NCBI GenBank assembly: GCA_013306675.1
Contig: JABLUY010000058.1
Coordinates: 93,697-157,696, forward strand
Direction of reading: 5' to 3'
Length of the DNA: 64,000 nt
DNA from: Thraustochytrium sp. TN22
Lineage: Eukaryota; Sar; Bigyra; Thraustochytrida; Thraustochytriidae
The position numbers were made by a program, and so were the translations under genes. Below are positions 1 through 10,434 of the stretch, piece by piece (within the stretch, counting starts at the first letter, position 1; the number at the start of each line of letters is the position of its first letter). The notes beneath the pieces were generated by a model. The model saw only the letters and a list, made by a program, of their open reading frames with translations, ran no database searches and was not told the origin of the DNA.

Positions 1-3000
1 AAGTAAGGGATTCGTGCACGGGAGGCCCCTCTGCGATGGCGTAGCGACCCATGTACGTTCCGTACCCCCTCGCCCATGTCTGCGTGTTTGTGTTCGCCAA
101 TGCGAGCGAGCGCACGGAGCGCCCGTTGGAGTCCTCTTTACGCATGACAGCAAGGCCAGCGTCGAGACCAAGGAGCCCAAACACCTCGTCACAGAAGGCG
201 GCAGGGAGCTGGAAGGTCGCACCGTCACGGCCATCGAACAGGGCGTGCATGATGGGCAGGTTTTCGGACTCATCTTCTTCGAGCCAGGTGCTGCTTTGGC
301 GGAAGATCTCCTCTTCTTCGCGTGAAATGAGGTGGAAGAAGGCACCAAACACGTGCGCTTGCTCACGCGCCAGTTCATGCGCAAGCTCGGTCCACACCTT
401 GCCATGGCCATCCCTCAGCATGTAAGAGGTTAGCAGGCGCATGCGTTCATCCCAGCCCAAAGGAGCTCGGACTGCTCGATCATTTTTGTCCTTTTCACCC
501 GTCGCCTTGGACCAGAGCTCCTCAATCGAGAGGTCTCCTGGAAGGTCCGGGAAAACGCCGCTACGAACAATTTGGTGAATTGTGTCAGCTCGACATGTTG
601 GTGGAAAGTGCAAAACAGAAGTTGAACTCACCTCAGCGACGTCAACGAAACATTTGAGGCGAGAGGTTTGGTCAGCTCATATACGCCCTCTGAGCCGATG
701 TTGTTGCCTCCAAGACTGTGTCGATGCGATGTGGTCGTGAGCCCGCTTGCTGCTGGCGGCTTGCCTCGGCGAGGCCCATCTCAAGCCGGCTGGCCGCGCG
801 GCCGGACCTGCGCGCTCCGACCGCGCCGCTCTCCGCCCGTGCCACCGGCGCAAGAGACCGCGCATCACGAAGGAAGGAACTCACGAAAGCGACGTCAGCG
901 CGCACTGGCCGCTCCCCAGGGCTCCCGCCAGCGACCCAGCGCCCTTGTAGCCGATCCTGTTTTCACCAAGACTGTGTCGATGCGATGTGGTCGTGAGCCC
1001 GCTTGCTGCTGGCGGCTTGCCTCGGTGAGGTCCATCTCAAGCCGGCCGACCGGCGACATGTGCGGATATGCGCGCTCCGACCGCGCCGCTCTCCGCCCGT
1101 GCCACCGGCGCAAGAGACCGCGCATCACGAAGGAAGGAACTCACGAAAGCGACGTCAGCGCGCACTGGCCGCTCCCCAGGGCTCCCGCCAGCGACCCAGC
1201 GCCCTTGTAGCCGATCCTGTTTTCACCAAGACTGTGTCGATGCGATGTGGTCGTGAGCCCGCTTGCTGCTGGCGGCTTGCCTCGGCGAGGCCCATCTCAA
1301 GCCGGCCGACCGGCGACATGTGCGGATATGCGCGCTCCGACCGCGCCGCTCTCCGCCCGTGCCACCGGCGCAAGAGACCGCGCATCACGAAGGAAGGAAC
1401 TCACAAAAGCGACGTCAGCGCGCACTGGCCGCTCCCCAGGGCTCCCGCCAGCGACCCAGCGCCCTTGTAGCCGATCCTGTTTTCACCAAGACTGTGTCGA
1501 TGCGATGTGGTCGTGAGCCCGCTTGCTGCTGGCGGCTTGCCTCGGTGAGGTCCATCTCAAGCCGGCCGACCGGCGACATGTGCGGATATGCGCGCTCCGA
1601 CCGCGCCGCTCTCCGCCCGTGCCACCGGCGCAAGAGACCGCGCATCACGAAGGAAGGAACTCACAAAAGCGACGTCAGCGCGCACTGGCCGCTCCCCAGG
1701 GCTCCCGCCAGCGACCCAGCGCCCTTGTAGCCGATCCTGTTTTCACCAAGACTGTGTCGATGCGATGTGGTCGTGAGCCCGCTTGCTGCTGGCGGCTTGC
1801 CTCGGCGAGGCCCATCTCAAGCCGGCTGGCCGGCGACATGTGCGGACCTGCGCGCTCCGACCGCGCCGCTCTCCGCCCGTGCCACCGGCGCAAGAGACCG
1901 CGCATCACGAAGGAAGGAACTCACGAAAGCGACGTCAGCGCGCACTGGCCGCTCCCCAGGGCTCCCGCCAGCGACCCAGCGCCCTCGTAGCCGATGTTGT
2001 TTTTGAAAAGACTGTGTCGATGCGATGTGGTCGTGAGCCCGCTTGCTGCTGGCGGCTTGCCTCGGCGAGGCCCATCTCAAGCCGGCCGTCCGGCGACATG
2101 TGCGGACCTGCGCGCTCGGACCGCGCCGCTCTACGCCCGTGCCACCGGCGCAAGAGACCGCGCATCACGAAGGAAGGAACTCACTTCAGCGACTTCAGCG
2201 CGCACTTCCCGCTCCCCAGGGCTCGCGCCAGTGACCCAGCGCCCATTGGGCCGATCTTGTTGCCGTAGAGACTATGTCATGACAAGGCGATGTCGTTAGC
2301 ACACTCCTGACAAAGAGTTCTGCCGACGGGGAAAGGAGAAGGGAACTCACTCCAACGACATCAGGCTGCAGTGGCCGCTCTCGAGTGCTTGCGCGAGCGA
2401 CTCAATGCCGGCGTCGCCAATGCCGGTGCTGAATCTGCCCAGGATCCTAGGGTGTGCCAATGCAACGTCTCGTGAGTTTGCCTGCTGCGTGCTGAGGTCT
2501 CGCGGACCAAATGACGAATTTGCCGACCTTAATCGTCGCGTTTTGGCCACGCCGTTCGTTCATCTTACGTGAGTTCCGTGAGGGAGGAGCCGTGGCGCTC
2601 CAGCACTTTCGCCAGCTTCTTGGCTGCAGTGTCATCCATCACGAATTCAATTCTACGCCGTATTCCCGTTGACAGGTGCCGTGTTAGCTTCATGTGTCGC
2701 GCGCGCCACTTCGCCGCCCAGCCCTTTCCGAACTTACTCGACCTTGGTCGCGCCGCCCTTGATCTCCCTGATCACCTTCTCCAGCCCATCGCCGTCTCCG
2801 TCCTCCTCATCCTTCTCCTCGTTGTCTCCTCCATGCTCGCTCTCACTTCCTGCGTCCTCCTCGTCCTCCCCCCCTTCTCCCTCGCCCTCGCCCTCGTCCT
2901 CGTCTTCCGCCTCCCTCTTCCCCTCCCCGCGTTCCTCCTCCCGTCCCTCTCCGTCTTCGTCTCCCTCCGCTCCCCGCCCGTCATTTCCCTCCTCCCCTCT

Positions 3001-3114
3001 GTCCTCGTCCTCGCGCCACTCGCTCGCCTGCTGGCTGTTCCTCCCGGCGGCGTCCGTCTCGCCGTCCTGCGCGAGGCTGGCGCGGCGCCACTTGCCCTTG
3101 ACCCTTCTCCACAT
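1..3114 (-). CDS. Multi-exon leucine-rich-repeat protein, 3' end outside window
   Basis: I assembled this spliced gene by eye. Exon 1 (3114-2738) starts at an ATG and encodes a basic then strongly acidic N-terminus ending at a GTAAGT donor. Nine LRR exons follow: 2652-2569, 2434-2351, 2271-2185, 2011-1925, 1751-1665, 1491-1405, 1231-1145, 971-885 and 715-632. A last exon (560 to <1) is open to the window edge. All junctions are phase 2, donors are GTGAGT or GTAAG-type, and acceptors end in AG. LRR exons are 84 or 87 bp, one ribonuclease-inhibitor-type repeat each, e.g. IGYKGAGSLAGALGSGQCAL. The terminal exon (about 186 residues, no stop) is not LRR and I do not recognise it. It has LGWDERMRLLTSYML and many acidic residues. 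The family usually mediates protein binding; ligand and location are unknown. No signal peptide is seen. The reading frame running through ten introns makes the gene convincing; the exact first ATG is less sure. Confidence 0.8.
716..2271 (-). repeat. 260-bp tandem repeat: one LRR exon plus one intron per unit
   Basis: Near-identical units repeat with a 260-bp period: LRR exons end at 2271, 2011, 1751, 1491, 1231 and 971. Each unit holds an 87-bp exon and a 173-bp intron with donor GTGAGT and acceptor ACACAG. Introns are about as conserved as exons, which indicates recent amplification or homogenisation of the whole genomic unit. Intron variants alternate: copies beginning at about 972 and 1492 share ggtgaggtcc, while those at 1232 and 1752 have ggcgaggccc. 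This suggests that a 520-bp dimer was duplicated. Because 87 is divisible by three and every junction is phase 2, gain or loss of a unit keeps the frame. The long open frames crossing this array on both strands are by-products of the repeat. Confidence 0.9.
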
Positions 3115-4312
3115 GCTGCGTTCCCGTCCCGCGCCGCCCGCTCGCCTGCTCGCTCGCGCGCCGCTGCGCCGCGCTCCTCGCCGCCTCGCCGCCTGCCCGC
3201 TCGCGCGCCGCGCCTCGATTCCGCTCTGCCGCGCCAGCCCGCGCGGCGCTCTGCTCCTCCACGCCGCGCGAGTACCCGTACCTCTGGACCAACGCGCGGC
3301 GCGAAGATACTGTGCTGCGAGTCTAACTGTAAGTCAACCACGGCGCGAAGATACTGTGCTCTAAAAGCTGTAAGTTAACCAGCTACCAGCCTGACTGTGA
3401 TCAACCAAGTGGCGGCGCTTGCCTGGAAGGCCGCAGAGAGCAGGCAGGCCGGCAGGCGGCGGCGCCCAAGGCGTCGCAGGAGAAGCGCGAGGCGCACGAG
3501 ACGCCACGGTCGGAGCCTGCGGCCAAGCGCGGCGAGCAGAGCTTCTTCATGACGGCGCCAAGAGGCCGGAGAAGGTGCCCTCCTCCGGCCTGCTCTCGGA
3601 GTCCAGGCCGGCCGGTGCCGGGTCTCCTGTTCTCTGCGCCGGTCGGACCTGCGCGTCGGCTCGAGTTCTCCTGGCTTCTCCGGCGCGCGCGGCTGCGTGG
3701 CCGAGTCCGAGTCGGTCTCGGCCAAGCGCGGCGCCGCGGCGCTCCTCAGGTCCCGGCGCTGCGCTGCCAGGGCACGAGTCGCCCCGCGGCGACGCCGGCG
3801 GCGGCGGCGGCGGCGGGCGTCACGTCAGGCTGGCGCGAGCGCCGCGCGGGAGGAAGGGGCGAGGTGGCCGCGGCGCGGGCACAGGCGGTCCAGCGCCGGT
3901 GACGGAGCCGGGGCGGCAGCTGAGCGCGCAGGATGGCGGCGGCAGGCGGGCGGGCAGGCGGGCGGGCGGGCGGCGCTGGCTGTGGCGCGGCGCGCGACTA
4001 GCTCACGCGTTTCACGGCGCAGCAGCGTGCACAAGCCTGCGCAAGCCCTCGTGGCGTCGCCCGCGGCAAGCGCAGGGTACTCGAACAGCGGGCACTCGAA
4101 CAGCCAGCAGCCCGCAGCTTGCAAACTTCCAAGTTGAAGATCCTAGGTGGGCACAGAAATCTGGAATCTGGCTCGTGGTGGGCCGGGACGGGCCGGCAAA
4201 GACTCAGGCTGCACTGCAGAGACGCTTACGTTTGCCGGGCCGACGACCCGATCCTATCCTGCCGGGCAGCGCCGGACGCCACCGGGCGGCGCCTGCGTGC
4301 ACACGCCAGGCA
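3115..4312. other. Gene-poor GC-rich spacer
   Basis: Very GC-rich and low-complexity, with purine/pyrimidine-skewed and GGC-rich tracts such as that near 3790-3990. Open frames here are compositional. It probably holds the promoter and 5' UTR of the minus-strand LRR gene. I see no defined element. Confidence 0.5.
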
Positions 4313-5092
4313 ATGTCGCAGCAAAGCACCAGGTGGCCAGGGCCTAGTACATGGAGCAAAAGCCTGCACAGCTGCAGCGCGCAGATTTCCTTCCAGGTGG
4401 GCGGGCTCGCCTCGGTCCTGCAGCAGCATACGACGCAGCTGGTGCAGGCGTTCCAAGCCAGCAATGCGCAGCGAAAGCAGTTTTTTGCAGCCTCCCTCCG
4501 CGACCTCACCACTGCGCTGACGTTCGCTGACGCCTCTGGCAGCGGCAACCCCAGCGTGCTGGTAGAACAACCGCGCCTCACCCTGGCGCACCTCGAAAAA
4601 GCGGCGTCGCAAGAGTCGCGCAAGATCTGGGTCACCTCGGTCCTCTTCCCCCACATCCGTCACCATTCGATCCGGTACCCCGCTAATTGGTCCTGGGCCC
4701 AGACTACCATGATGGTTGCCACCGCGCTCATTCAAGGCCTCGCCGAGCACCACCGCACCCTCCTGTCCCGGGCGCGGCGCGGCGCCTACCACGACCCCTT
4801 CTTCATTCTAAACGAGCTCTACTACCGATACGCCCGCTCGCAGGCCGAACTGCGCGCCACCGCCGTGACCGCCCTCCAGGCCGCCGCCGCGGCCCCGGAC
4901 TGGTCCATGGACCCGATCGAAGCGCGGCGCGTGTACTCCGAGACCGTGCGCGAGGTCCTGGGCGGGCTGACCCCCGCCAACCAATTGAAGCTCGCGGGCC
5001 TAGCCCGCACGCTCGTCGAAAGCCACTGCCCGCCCGGTGACCACATCCCACGCTCGCGCATGTTCCCAGAATCTGGTTGCGGCGCAGGTTGA
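4313..5092 (+). CDS. Hypothetical helical protein
   Basis: A 259-residue frame from an ATG at 4313. The frame stays open upstream, but that part is low-complexity Arg/Gly/Ala sequence, so the start is uncertain; a pyrimidine-rich ttccttccag at about 4388-4397 could instead be a splice acceptor. From about residue 30 the product looks like a real, mostly helical protein with Gln-rich and aromatic segments (QQHTTQLVQAFQASNAQRKQ, then HDPFFILNELYYRYARSQAE). It has no signal peptide, membrane segment or catalytic motif. I do not recognise the family. The plus-strand frame has a more protein-like composition than the overlapping minus frame, which is why I chose this strand. Confidence 0.45.
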   Translation: MSQQSTRWPGPSTWSKSLHSCSAQISFQVGGLASVLQQHTTQLVQAFQASNAQRKQFFAASLRDLTTALTFADASGSGNPSVLVEQPRLTLAHLEKAASQESRKIWVTSVLFPHIRHHSIRYPANWSWAQTTMMVATALIQGLAEHHRTLLSRARRGAYHDPFFILNELYYRYARSQAELRATAVTALQAAAAAPDWSMDPIEARRVYSETVREVLGGLTPANQLKLAGLARTLVESHCPPGDHIPRSRMFPESGCGAG

Positions 5093-5440
5093 TTTGCTCG
5101 CACAGCACGTGCAGTGCAGTGTGGGCTGGCGCAGGAGTCCACGGTGACGAAGTTGCGACTCTGGAACTGCTCGGCGACGGCGAGGCTGCCGGCGGGCACG
5201 CGGAGGACGCGAGGCAGGGCGAGGCGCGCAGGAGAGGGACTGCGCGGCGGAGGAGGCATGGAAAACTCGGGCGCGTGCCGTGCCGAGGGCTTTGTGCCGG
5301 GGCGCGGCCGACTCGGGGGCCGAAGGATGGAGGCCGCGGGGGCGATGCCGCACGTGCCGGGCCGGGCCCACGCTGTCCCCCTACATGGACAGGCGGAGCT
5401 GGTGATGGCGAGCGGCGGCGAGCCTGAGGAGAGCCGCTAG

Positions 5441-6102
5441 CTAGAGCGAGGAGCGAAGCATAAGTGAAGGCTTCAAGTCAAGGCTGGGAGGTGGACCTGG
5501 ACGATTGCGAGGTTGAGCAGGCGGGGCAGCAGGCCGGCGCGGAGGGAGCATGCGGAGGAGTCGCGCGCGGCTCCACGATGATGCCTGCCAGATGTAAAGC
5601 GACCGGACCAGGTCGGGCGGGCCGCGGGAGAAGGAGCTGGGCGCCTGATTCAGCGGAGGGGAACCTCCAAGACAGCGGCACGGGCATTGGCTCTCGCGTG
5701 CCGAACATGCTGGGACTTGCGCTCTGACACCGCCGGGTGGTGGGACCACGTGAGCAGGGCTCGCCGTACGCCGTGGGCACAGTTGCTCACGACGTGGCGG
5801 CGCATGGCGGCGGCAGATCAGGCTCACGAGCACCGACTGGCTGTTTAGCTCGTGCCGCTTCAGCACTTCGTGCGCCGCCTCTCGGCCCGCGCAAACACGA
5901 GCATCAGAGTGCGCCGTGAGACGAAGGAGAGCTCGGAAAGGGGCCTCATCTCTGTGCGGATTGCGCCTACCCACGAGGTCTCCTCAGCAGTCTTCATGAA
6001 GGCATCACTTTGATGCAACAGAAGAGCGATCAGGAGCAAGCTGGAGAAAAGGATACTGCCGGCCCAAGCTGCACGGATCGCTGGTGGCGGACGTGCGCAC
6101 AC
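5441..6102 (-). pseudogene. Decayed copy of the sequence at 19.5-20.3 kb
   Basis: Minus-strand sequence that resembles the 19.5-20.3 kb region in patches: a LVFARAERRR / LVFARAKRW segment, a conserved gaatcaggc block, and a 3' end encoding KPSLMLRSS against KPSLEFRW. The matching segments fall in different reading frames here, so this copy looks frameshifted. No known domain is visible. The rest of 5093-6354 holds nothing I can identify. Confidence 0.35.
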
Positions 6103-6354
6103 TGGGCTGACGGTCCAGTGGACTGTGTGTCGTGTAACGTGAATTTGTCACCAGAATGCACCCGCCCGCCATGTGCTAGGAACCTGGGGCACGATTGTTT
6201 TCTCCTGTTTCTTCGTTCGAACGTCGGTGGGCTACTGTATTGACATGGTTGACGGTTTTGAGCATTAAACTATTCAGCTTTGACGGACGCATCTTGGAAG
6301 ACACAGCTTGAAAATCGGAAAGAGGCCATGGCTTTCATCCTTGCGACCTCATGC

Positions 6355-7296
6355 TCAGCAGGTGAAGAGCAAAGGAGCAAGCATCGCTGCGAGGGCAGTA
6401 TACTTGATGACGAGGCTCGCAGCACCACTCGTCGGCGCTGAGGTAGTCGGCGCTGACGTCGTGCCATACGATGGGGTGGGCTCCTGCGTGGCAATGTCCA
6501 ACATCGTGGGCTCCGCCGTCGAGAAGTCCGACGTGGGCTCTGCCGTCGTGAGGTCAGAAGTGGGTTCTGCTGTCGCGAGTTCCGTCGTAGGCTCGGGCGT
6601 CGTTGGCTCGGGCGTCGTGGTCTCGGGCGTCGTGGTCTCGGGCGTCGTGGTCTCGGGCGTCGTGGGCTCGGGCGTCGCGGGCTCGGGTGTCGTGGGCTCG
6701 GGCGTCGTTGGCTCGGGCGTCGTTGGCTCGGGCGTCGTGGGCTCGGGCGTCGTGGGCTCGGGCGTCGTGGGCTCGGGCGTCGTGGGCTCGGGCGTCGTGG
6801 GCTCGGGCGTCGTGGGCTCGGGCGTCGTGGGCTCGGGCGTCGTGGGCTCGGGCGTCGTGGGCTCGGGCGTCGTGGGCTCGGGCGTCGTGGGCTCGGGCGT
6901 CGTGGGCTCGGGCGTCGTGGGCTCGGGCGTCGTGGGCTCGGGCGTCGTGGGCTCGGGCGTCGTGGGCGCAGGCGTGACGGGCGCAGGCGTGACGGGCGCA
7001 GGCGTGACGGGCGCAGGCGTGACGGGCGCAGGCGTGATGGGCGCAGGCGTGATGGGCGCAGGAGTTGCGACGGGCGCAGGCGTCGCGGGCTCAGGTGTGA
7101 CGGGCGCAGGCGTGACGGGCGCAGGCGTCGCGACGGGCGCAGGCGTCGCGGGCTCAGGCGTGACGGGCGCAGGCGTGACGGCGGGGTTGGGGGTGGTCTC
7201 CGATTCCTGCGTCGAGCGACGCTCGTGGACAAGCGCAGCCGCGGAGGCGCAGACCAGGCCCAGTACGAAGACTGCAAGGAAGAGGACCAGCCTCAT
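6355..7296 (-). CDS. Secreted, probably GPI-anchored TTPEP-repeat protein
   Basis: A 313-residue protein. I chose the ATG at 7296 because it opens directly on a signal peptide ([20 protein letters not shown]); the same frame runs upstream to 7479 without secretory character. The mature chain is almost entirely Pro/Thr/Glu repeats: first TPAPV-type units, then a long perfect run of TTPEP, then diverged TAEPTSD units. The C-terminus has a small-residue site (SGAAS) and a hydrophobic tail ([17 protein letters not shown]), the pattern of a GPI-anchor signal. Such proteins are typically extended, heavily O-glycosylated cell-surface or wall components. Repeat number is probably polymorphic. The open plus-strand frame over the same bases is a shadow of the 15-bp repeat. 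Confidence 0.8.
   Translation of the reverse strand: MRLVLFLAVFVLGLVCASAAALVHERRSTQESETTPNPAVTPAPVTPEPATPAPVATPAPVTPAPVTPEPATPAPVATPAPITPAPITPAPVTPAPVTPAPVTPAPVTPAPTTPEPTTPEPTTPEPTTPEPTTPEPTTPEPTTPEPTTPEPTTPEPTTPEPTTPEPTTPEPTTPEPTTPEPTTPEPTTPEPTTPEPTTPEPTTPEPATPEPTTPETTTPETTTPETTTPEPTTPEPTTELATAEPTSDLTTAEPTSDFSTAEPTMLDIATQEPTPSYGTTSAPTTSAPTSGAASLVIKYTALAAMLAPLLFTC
6590..7180. repeat. 15-bp coding minisatellite (TTPEP / TPAPV)
   Basis: Tandem 15-bp units (gtcgtgggctcgggc on plus) encode TTPEP on the minus strand and are nearly perfect from about 6720 to 6960. Related units encoding TPAPV lie at about 6965-7180. All units are multiples of three, so copy-number change keeps the frame. Confidence 0.9.
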
Positions 7297-8136
7297 CTTC
7301 GTTGCGTTGCAAGCGGACCTCATGCTCCGTCTTCTGCAGAATGAATCAAATACACGTGCGAAAGTTTCGGCTCTGCTGCTCCACTGGAGGTCTCCGGCCT
7401 TCCGCCGAGTGAGAATCGTCCTTAAAAGACGAGGCAAGCCAGGTGCGACGCGCGTGGAGATGCTGGGAATTGTAGCCATTCCATGGTGGCTGTATCCTCA
7501 GGTTTCCGGGAGGCGCCCTGCATGCAGCGCACGCGCCGCAGCAGAGCTTGGCGAAGGTGCTTTTTTAGAGCGGCTCAGCTCTTTGGCAACTTTCACAAGC
7601 CTTGGCGTTGCGTGGCGTGAATGAAGGCCGCAACGAGCCTGCATTTGCCGCCCTGATCCTCGGTCTGCGTGCGGGCACGCGGCGCGCGCCGAGCCGCCCC
7701 TATTTTAAAAGGAGCCTTCTGTTCTTGCAAAGATCCTTGGTCCGCAACCTGCCTGCACCCGCACAATGCAGCCCTGGCACCACACAATCCCAAGCTCCTA
7801 CAGCCCCGCAACCTGCTCGCCACCAACCTAACGCCAGGCGTAGGGCTCCTCCTCGAGTCCACCGGCCGTCTCCGGCTGCCCCGCCGGCGGCGAACGCTCC
7901 CTCATGAGTCATAGACCGTGGCACTCTTGACTCGGACCTCAGCTCCCGCAGGTGGCTCATGTCATCAGTCATGGCTGATTGGCGGCACCGCCGGCCGCCC
8001 CCGCCCCTGCCCACTGGCACGCGGCCGGGCGCGGCCGCGGCGCCGTCCAGTGGTAGCTGAAACAGCCGGACTCGGAGGGCCGCGAGGGCCGACGGCAGAG
8101 TCATTCTCGTTATGCACTTCAAAGCCTGACAGTGAG

Positions 8137-9230
8137 TGTACACTGTACGCAGTCATGACTGATCGCAGGTAACTGCAGGTTGCTGCAGTGTCAGTGCTGG
8201 CCAGCCAGCTGGCCGAGACTCGGAGTCGGGTTACGGGAATTGCACTGTACACTGCTAGTGCTGGCTGCAGCGGCGCGCCAGGCCGCGCCAGCCACCGTCG
8301 GCCGCGGCCGTCTGCCACCCATCCGTGGCGCGCTGGAAGGCCCGACAGTCGCGATGTCCCGCGACTACAAACGCCGTCTGGCGACGTCGTCCATCTTGCT
8401 CCGACGTTGATCTGAGCGAGAGCGAGCGCGCGCGCGTGCCGCCACGCGCCGCTTGCGTCGACAGGGTCTCTGAGCGGGCCGAACGCGGCGGCAAGGGGCC
8501 TCGATCGCTCCATGCCGCCTGGCGGCGGCGGCTCGGGCTGTTTCAAACGTAGCGTTGCGCGAGCCAGTGCCACGCACGCCATGCCGCCGGCCTGGTCGGT
8601 GTGGCGCGACGCTTGTCGTCCGCTGCGGGGCGCGCGCCTCGCGAACGCGGGTCTGGTCGTGGACTCGTGAGTCGTGGCGACTCGTGGCGTCTCGTGCAGT
8701 TCTCATGAGCTGCACTGGCAGACTCAGCTGTACGCAGTCATGACTGATCACAGGTTGCTGCTGGACTTGGAAGGTTGGGTTGCCAGTGAGGGCGCTGCTG
8801 TACTATACATTGCGGCGCGCCAGGCCGCGGCCAGCCATCGTCGGCGGCCGCCGTCTGCCACCCATCCGTGATTCCGTCGCGCTGGAAGGCCCAAAGGTCG
8901 CGATGCCCGGCGACTACAAACGCCGTCTGCCGACTTCGTCCGTCTTGCTCCGGCGTTGATCTGAGCGAGAGCGAGCACGCGCGTGCCGCCACGCGCCGCT
9001 AGCGTCGACAGGGTCTTGAGCGGGCGGGACGCCAGGCAGGCGCCCACTCCGCCGGCGGCGAGGGGGCTCGATCGCTCCATGTTGCTGCCTGGCGGCGGCG
9101 GCTCGGGCTGTTTTGAAATGATGTGGCGTCGCGCGAGCCAGTGCCACGCACGCCTGGTCGATGTGGCGCGATTCCTGTCATCCGCTGCGGGGCGCGCGCC
9201 TCGCGAGTCGCGAATACGCGGGTCAGAACG
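8137..9230. repeat. Imperfect direct duplication, two copies of ~500-590 bp
   Basis: Copy A runs from about 8137 to 8655 and copy B from about 8728 to 9230. Both begin with the same block containing the palindrome cagtcatgactg, share ctacaaacgccgtctg, then cgttgatctgagcgagagcg, and end near ggggcgcgcgcctcgcgaa. Copies differ by scattered substitutions and small indels, so the duplication is not very recent. No coding frame is kept in both. Confidence 0.75.
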
Positions 9231-9339
9231 GGAGCACGCCAGGATCAGCAGCCAGGCACATGAACCTTAAAAACGTCGGCGCTGCATGCGCCGCGCGAGT
9301 CGTGCTGCCAACCCCCTCCCCGCGAAACGCGGCGCCAGT

Positions 9340-9590
9340 GCTGGGCGGGCGGTCACACTGGCACTGGCAGGCCGACCAATGTGAGTCTGCCTGGACTGCC
9401 ATCCTTTGGGATTTGATCCTTGTCACACGTGCTCTCTCTGAGAGAGGGTGTTCCCGCCGCCGGCGCGCGGTGCTGGGCGGTCACAGGCCGACCAATGTGA
9501 GTCTGCCTGGACTGCCAATCCTTTGGGATTTGATCCTTGTCAGTGCGCGCAGTGCTCTGAGAGAGGAGTTTCCCGCCGCTGCTCACGCTT
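9340..9590. repeat. Tandem duplication of ~125 bp
   Basis: Two adjacent copies share gccgaccaatgtgagtctgc, then ggatttgatccttgtca and tcccgccgc. The second copy begins at about 9470. The copies are nearly identical in the core, which suggests recent origin. Confidence 0.8.
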
Positions 9591-9959
9591 GGCGATGAGC
9601 GCGCATATCCGAGAGAAACCAGGCTCTCGTGCACAGCAGGCGTCGGCCCCGGCCCCGACCGTAGGAGAATGAACCAATGTCGCCGGCAAGCGCTGAGAGG
9701 GCCTGGCCAGCCTCGAACCTGGTTGACGTCGCTGTGAATGATGTGCAGGTTCCGTTGTCGCGGCGCGTTCGAGTGCGCACTCATGGGCGACCGCGCGCAG
9801 GTCCAAAGTCGCCTCGCGGGCGTCGCTGCCGGATGAATCACGGCGTGAGTAGTATAGCGGCGTGCGCTGGCCTGCGCAAGGCACGGCCTTTCTTGATGCC
9901 ATCCACGGCGGCGCACTTGGCGTGTCCGCGCGGCCAGTCCTCTTCGCGAGCCACCTTTC

Positions 9960-10178
9960 GATGCGGGAGACTTGCACGAGCCTGTGAGCAACTTCGTCAA
10001 CATGGACGTCTTGGCTGGTCACAATGCATCATATCGCGGCAGAGCAAGGCTTCCCAGTTGCATCACGCGTCCTCAACAACGCCCGCCAGCGGCGCGGTCT
10101 TTTGAGTGGTGCACAGACGCGCCAGCTCAAGGCCAGCGGAATCGTGGCAAGAAGCAGTGCCGCTGCGACGAGGGCTGA
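9960..10178 (+). pseudogene. Fragment related to the zinc-ribbon gene at 30.4-32.9 kb
   Basis: A short plus-strand stretch encodes LHEPVSNFVNMDVLA, matching LDEPSSNFVKMEVLA upstream of the zinc-ribbon array at about 30.83 kb. Similarity fades after YRGRA and no zinc ribbons follow. It is best read as a decayed or partial copy of that gene's linker region. Confidence 0.45.
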
Positions 10179-10434
10179 CCAGCGAGGTCCGCTCGCACAG
10201 ATGGGCCACTTGGGAAGTGCCACAGGAGGGCATGAAGCACCATGGAAGTGCGAATTTCCGAGTCCGAGAGCTCTTTCGATCAGATGTAACCACCAGAGTG
10301 CGGGCAGCCCCATGAATGACTTGCCTTTCATCGGCGCGCTCTCCAAATGTGAGGGGATGCAGGCGAAGAAGCATCTGCAAACCCTTCTTCGGAAGCTGGC
10401 TAGCTAGAGATAGCGTGATACGCACGTCTCGAGC

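Larger units (their letters stand above)
7297..9959. other. Gene-poor spacer with duplicated blocks
   Basis: I support no protein-coding gene here. The stretch holds an imperfect ~580-bp direct duplication (8137-9230) and a ~125-bp tandem duplication (9340-9590), listed separately. A tattttaaaagg motif at about 7701 could be a TATA-like element, but nothing confirms it. Confidence 0.5.

Noticed and set aside
718-2271. CRISPR-like appearance of regular repeats
   Set aside because: Repeats are 260 bp and nearly identical throughout, without unique spacers, and the context is eukaryotic.
668-2299. Long overlapping frames on both strands, with repeated Arg/Ala-rich translations
   Set aside because: They result from the 260-bp repeat being free of stops in several frames. 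The spliced LRR reading on the minus strand explains the region better.
6270-7624. Long plus- and minus-strand frames over the TTPEP repeat in other phases
   Set aside because: A stop-free 15-bp repeat opens all frames. Only the minus frame with signal peptide and GPI-type tail is biologically coherent.
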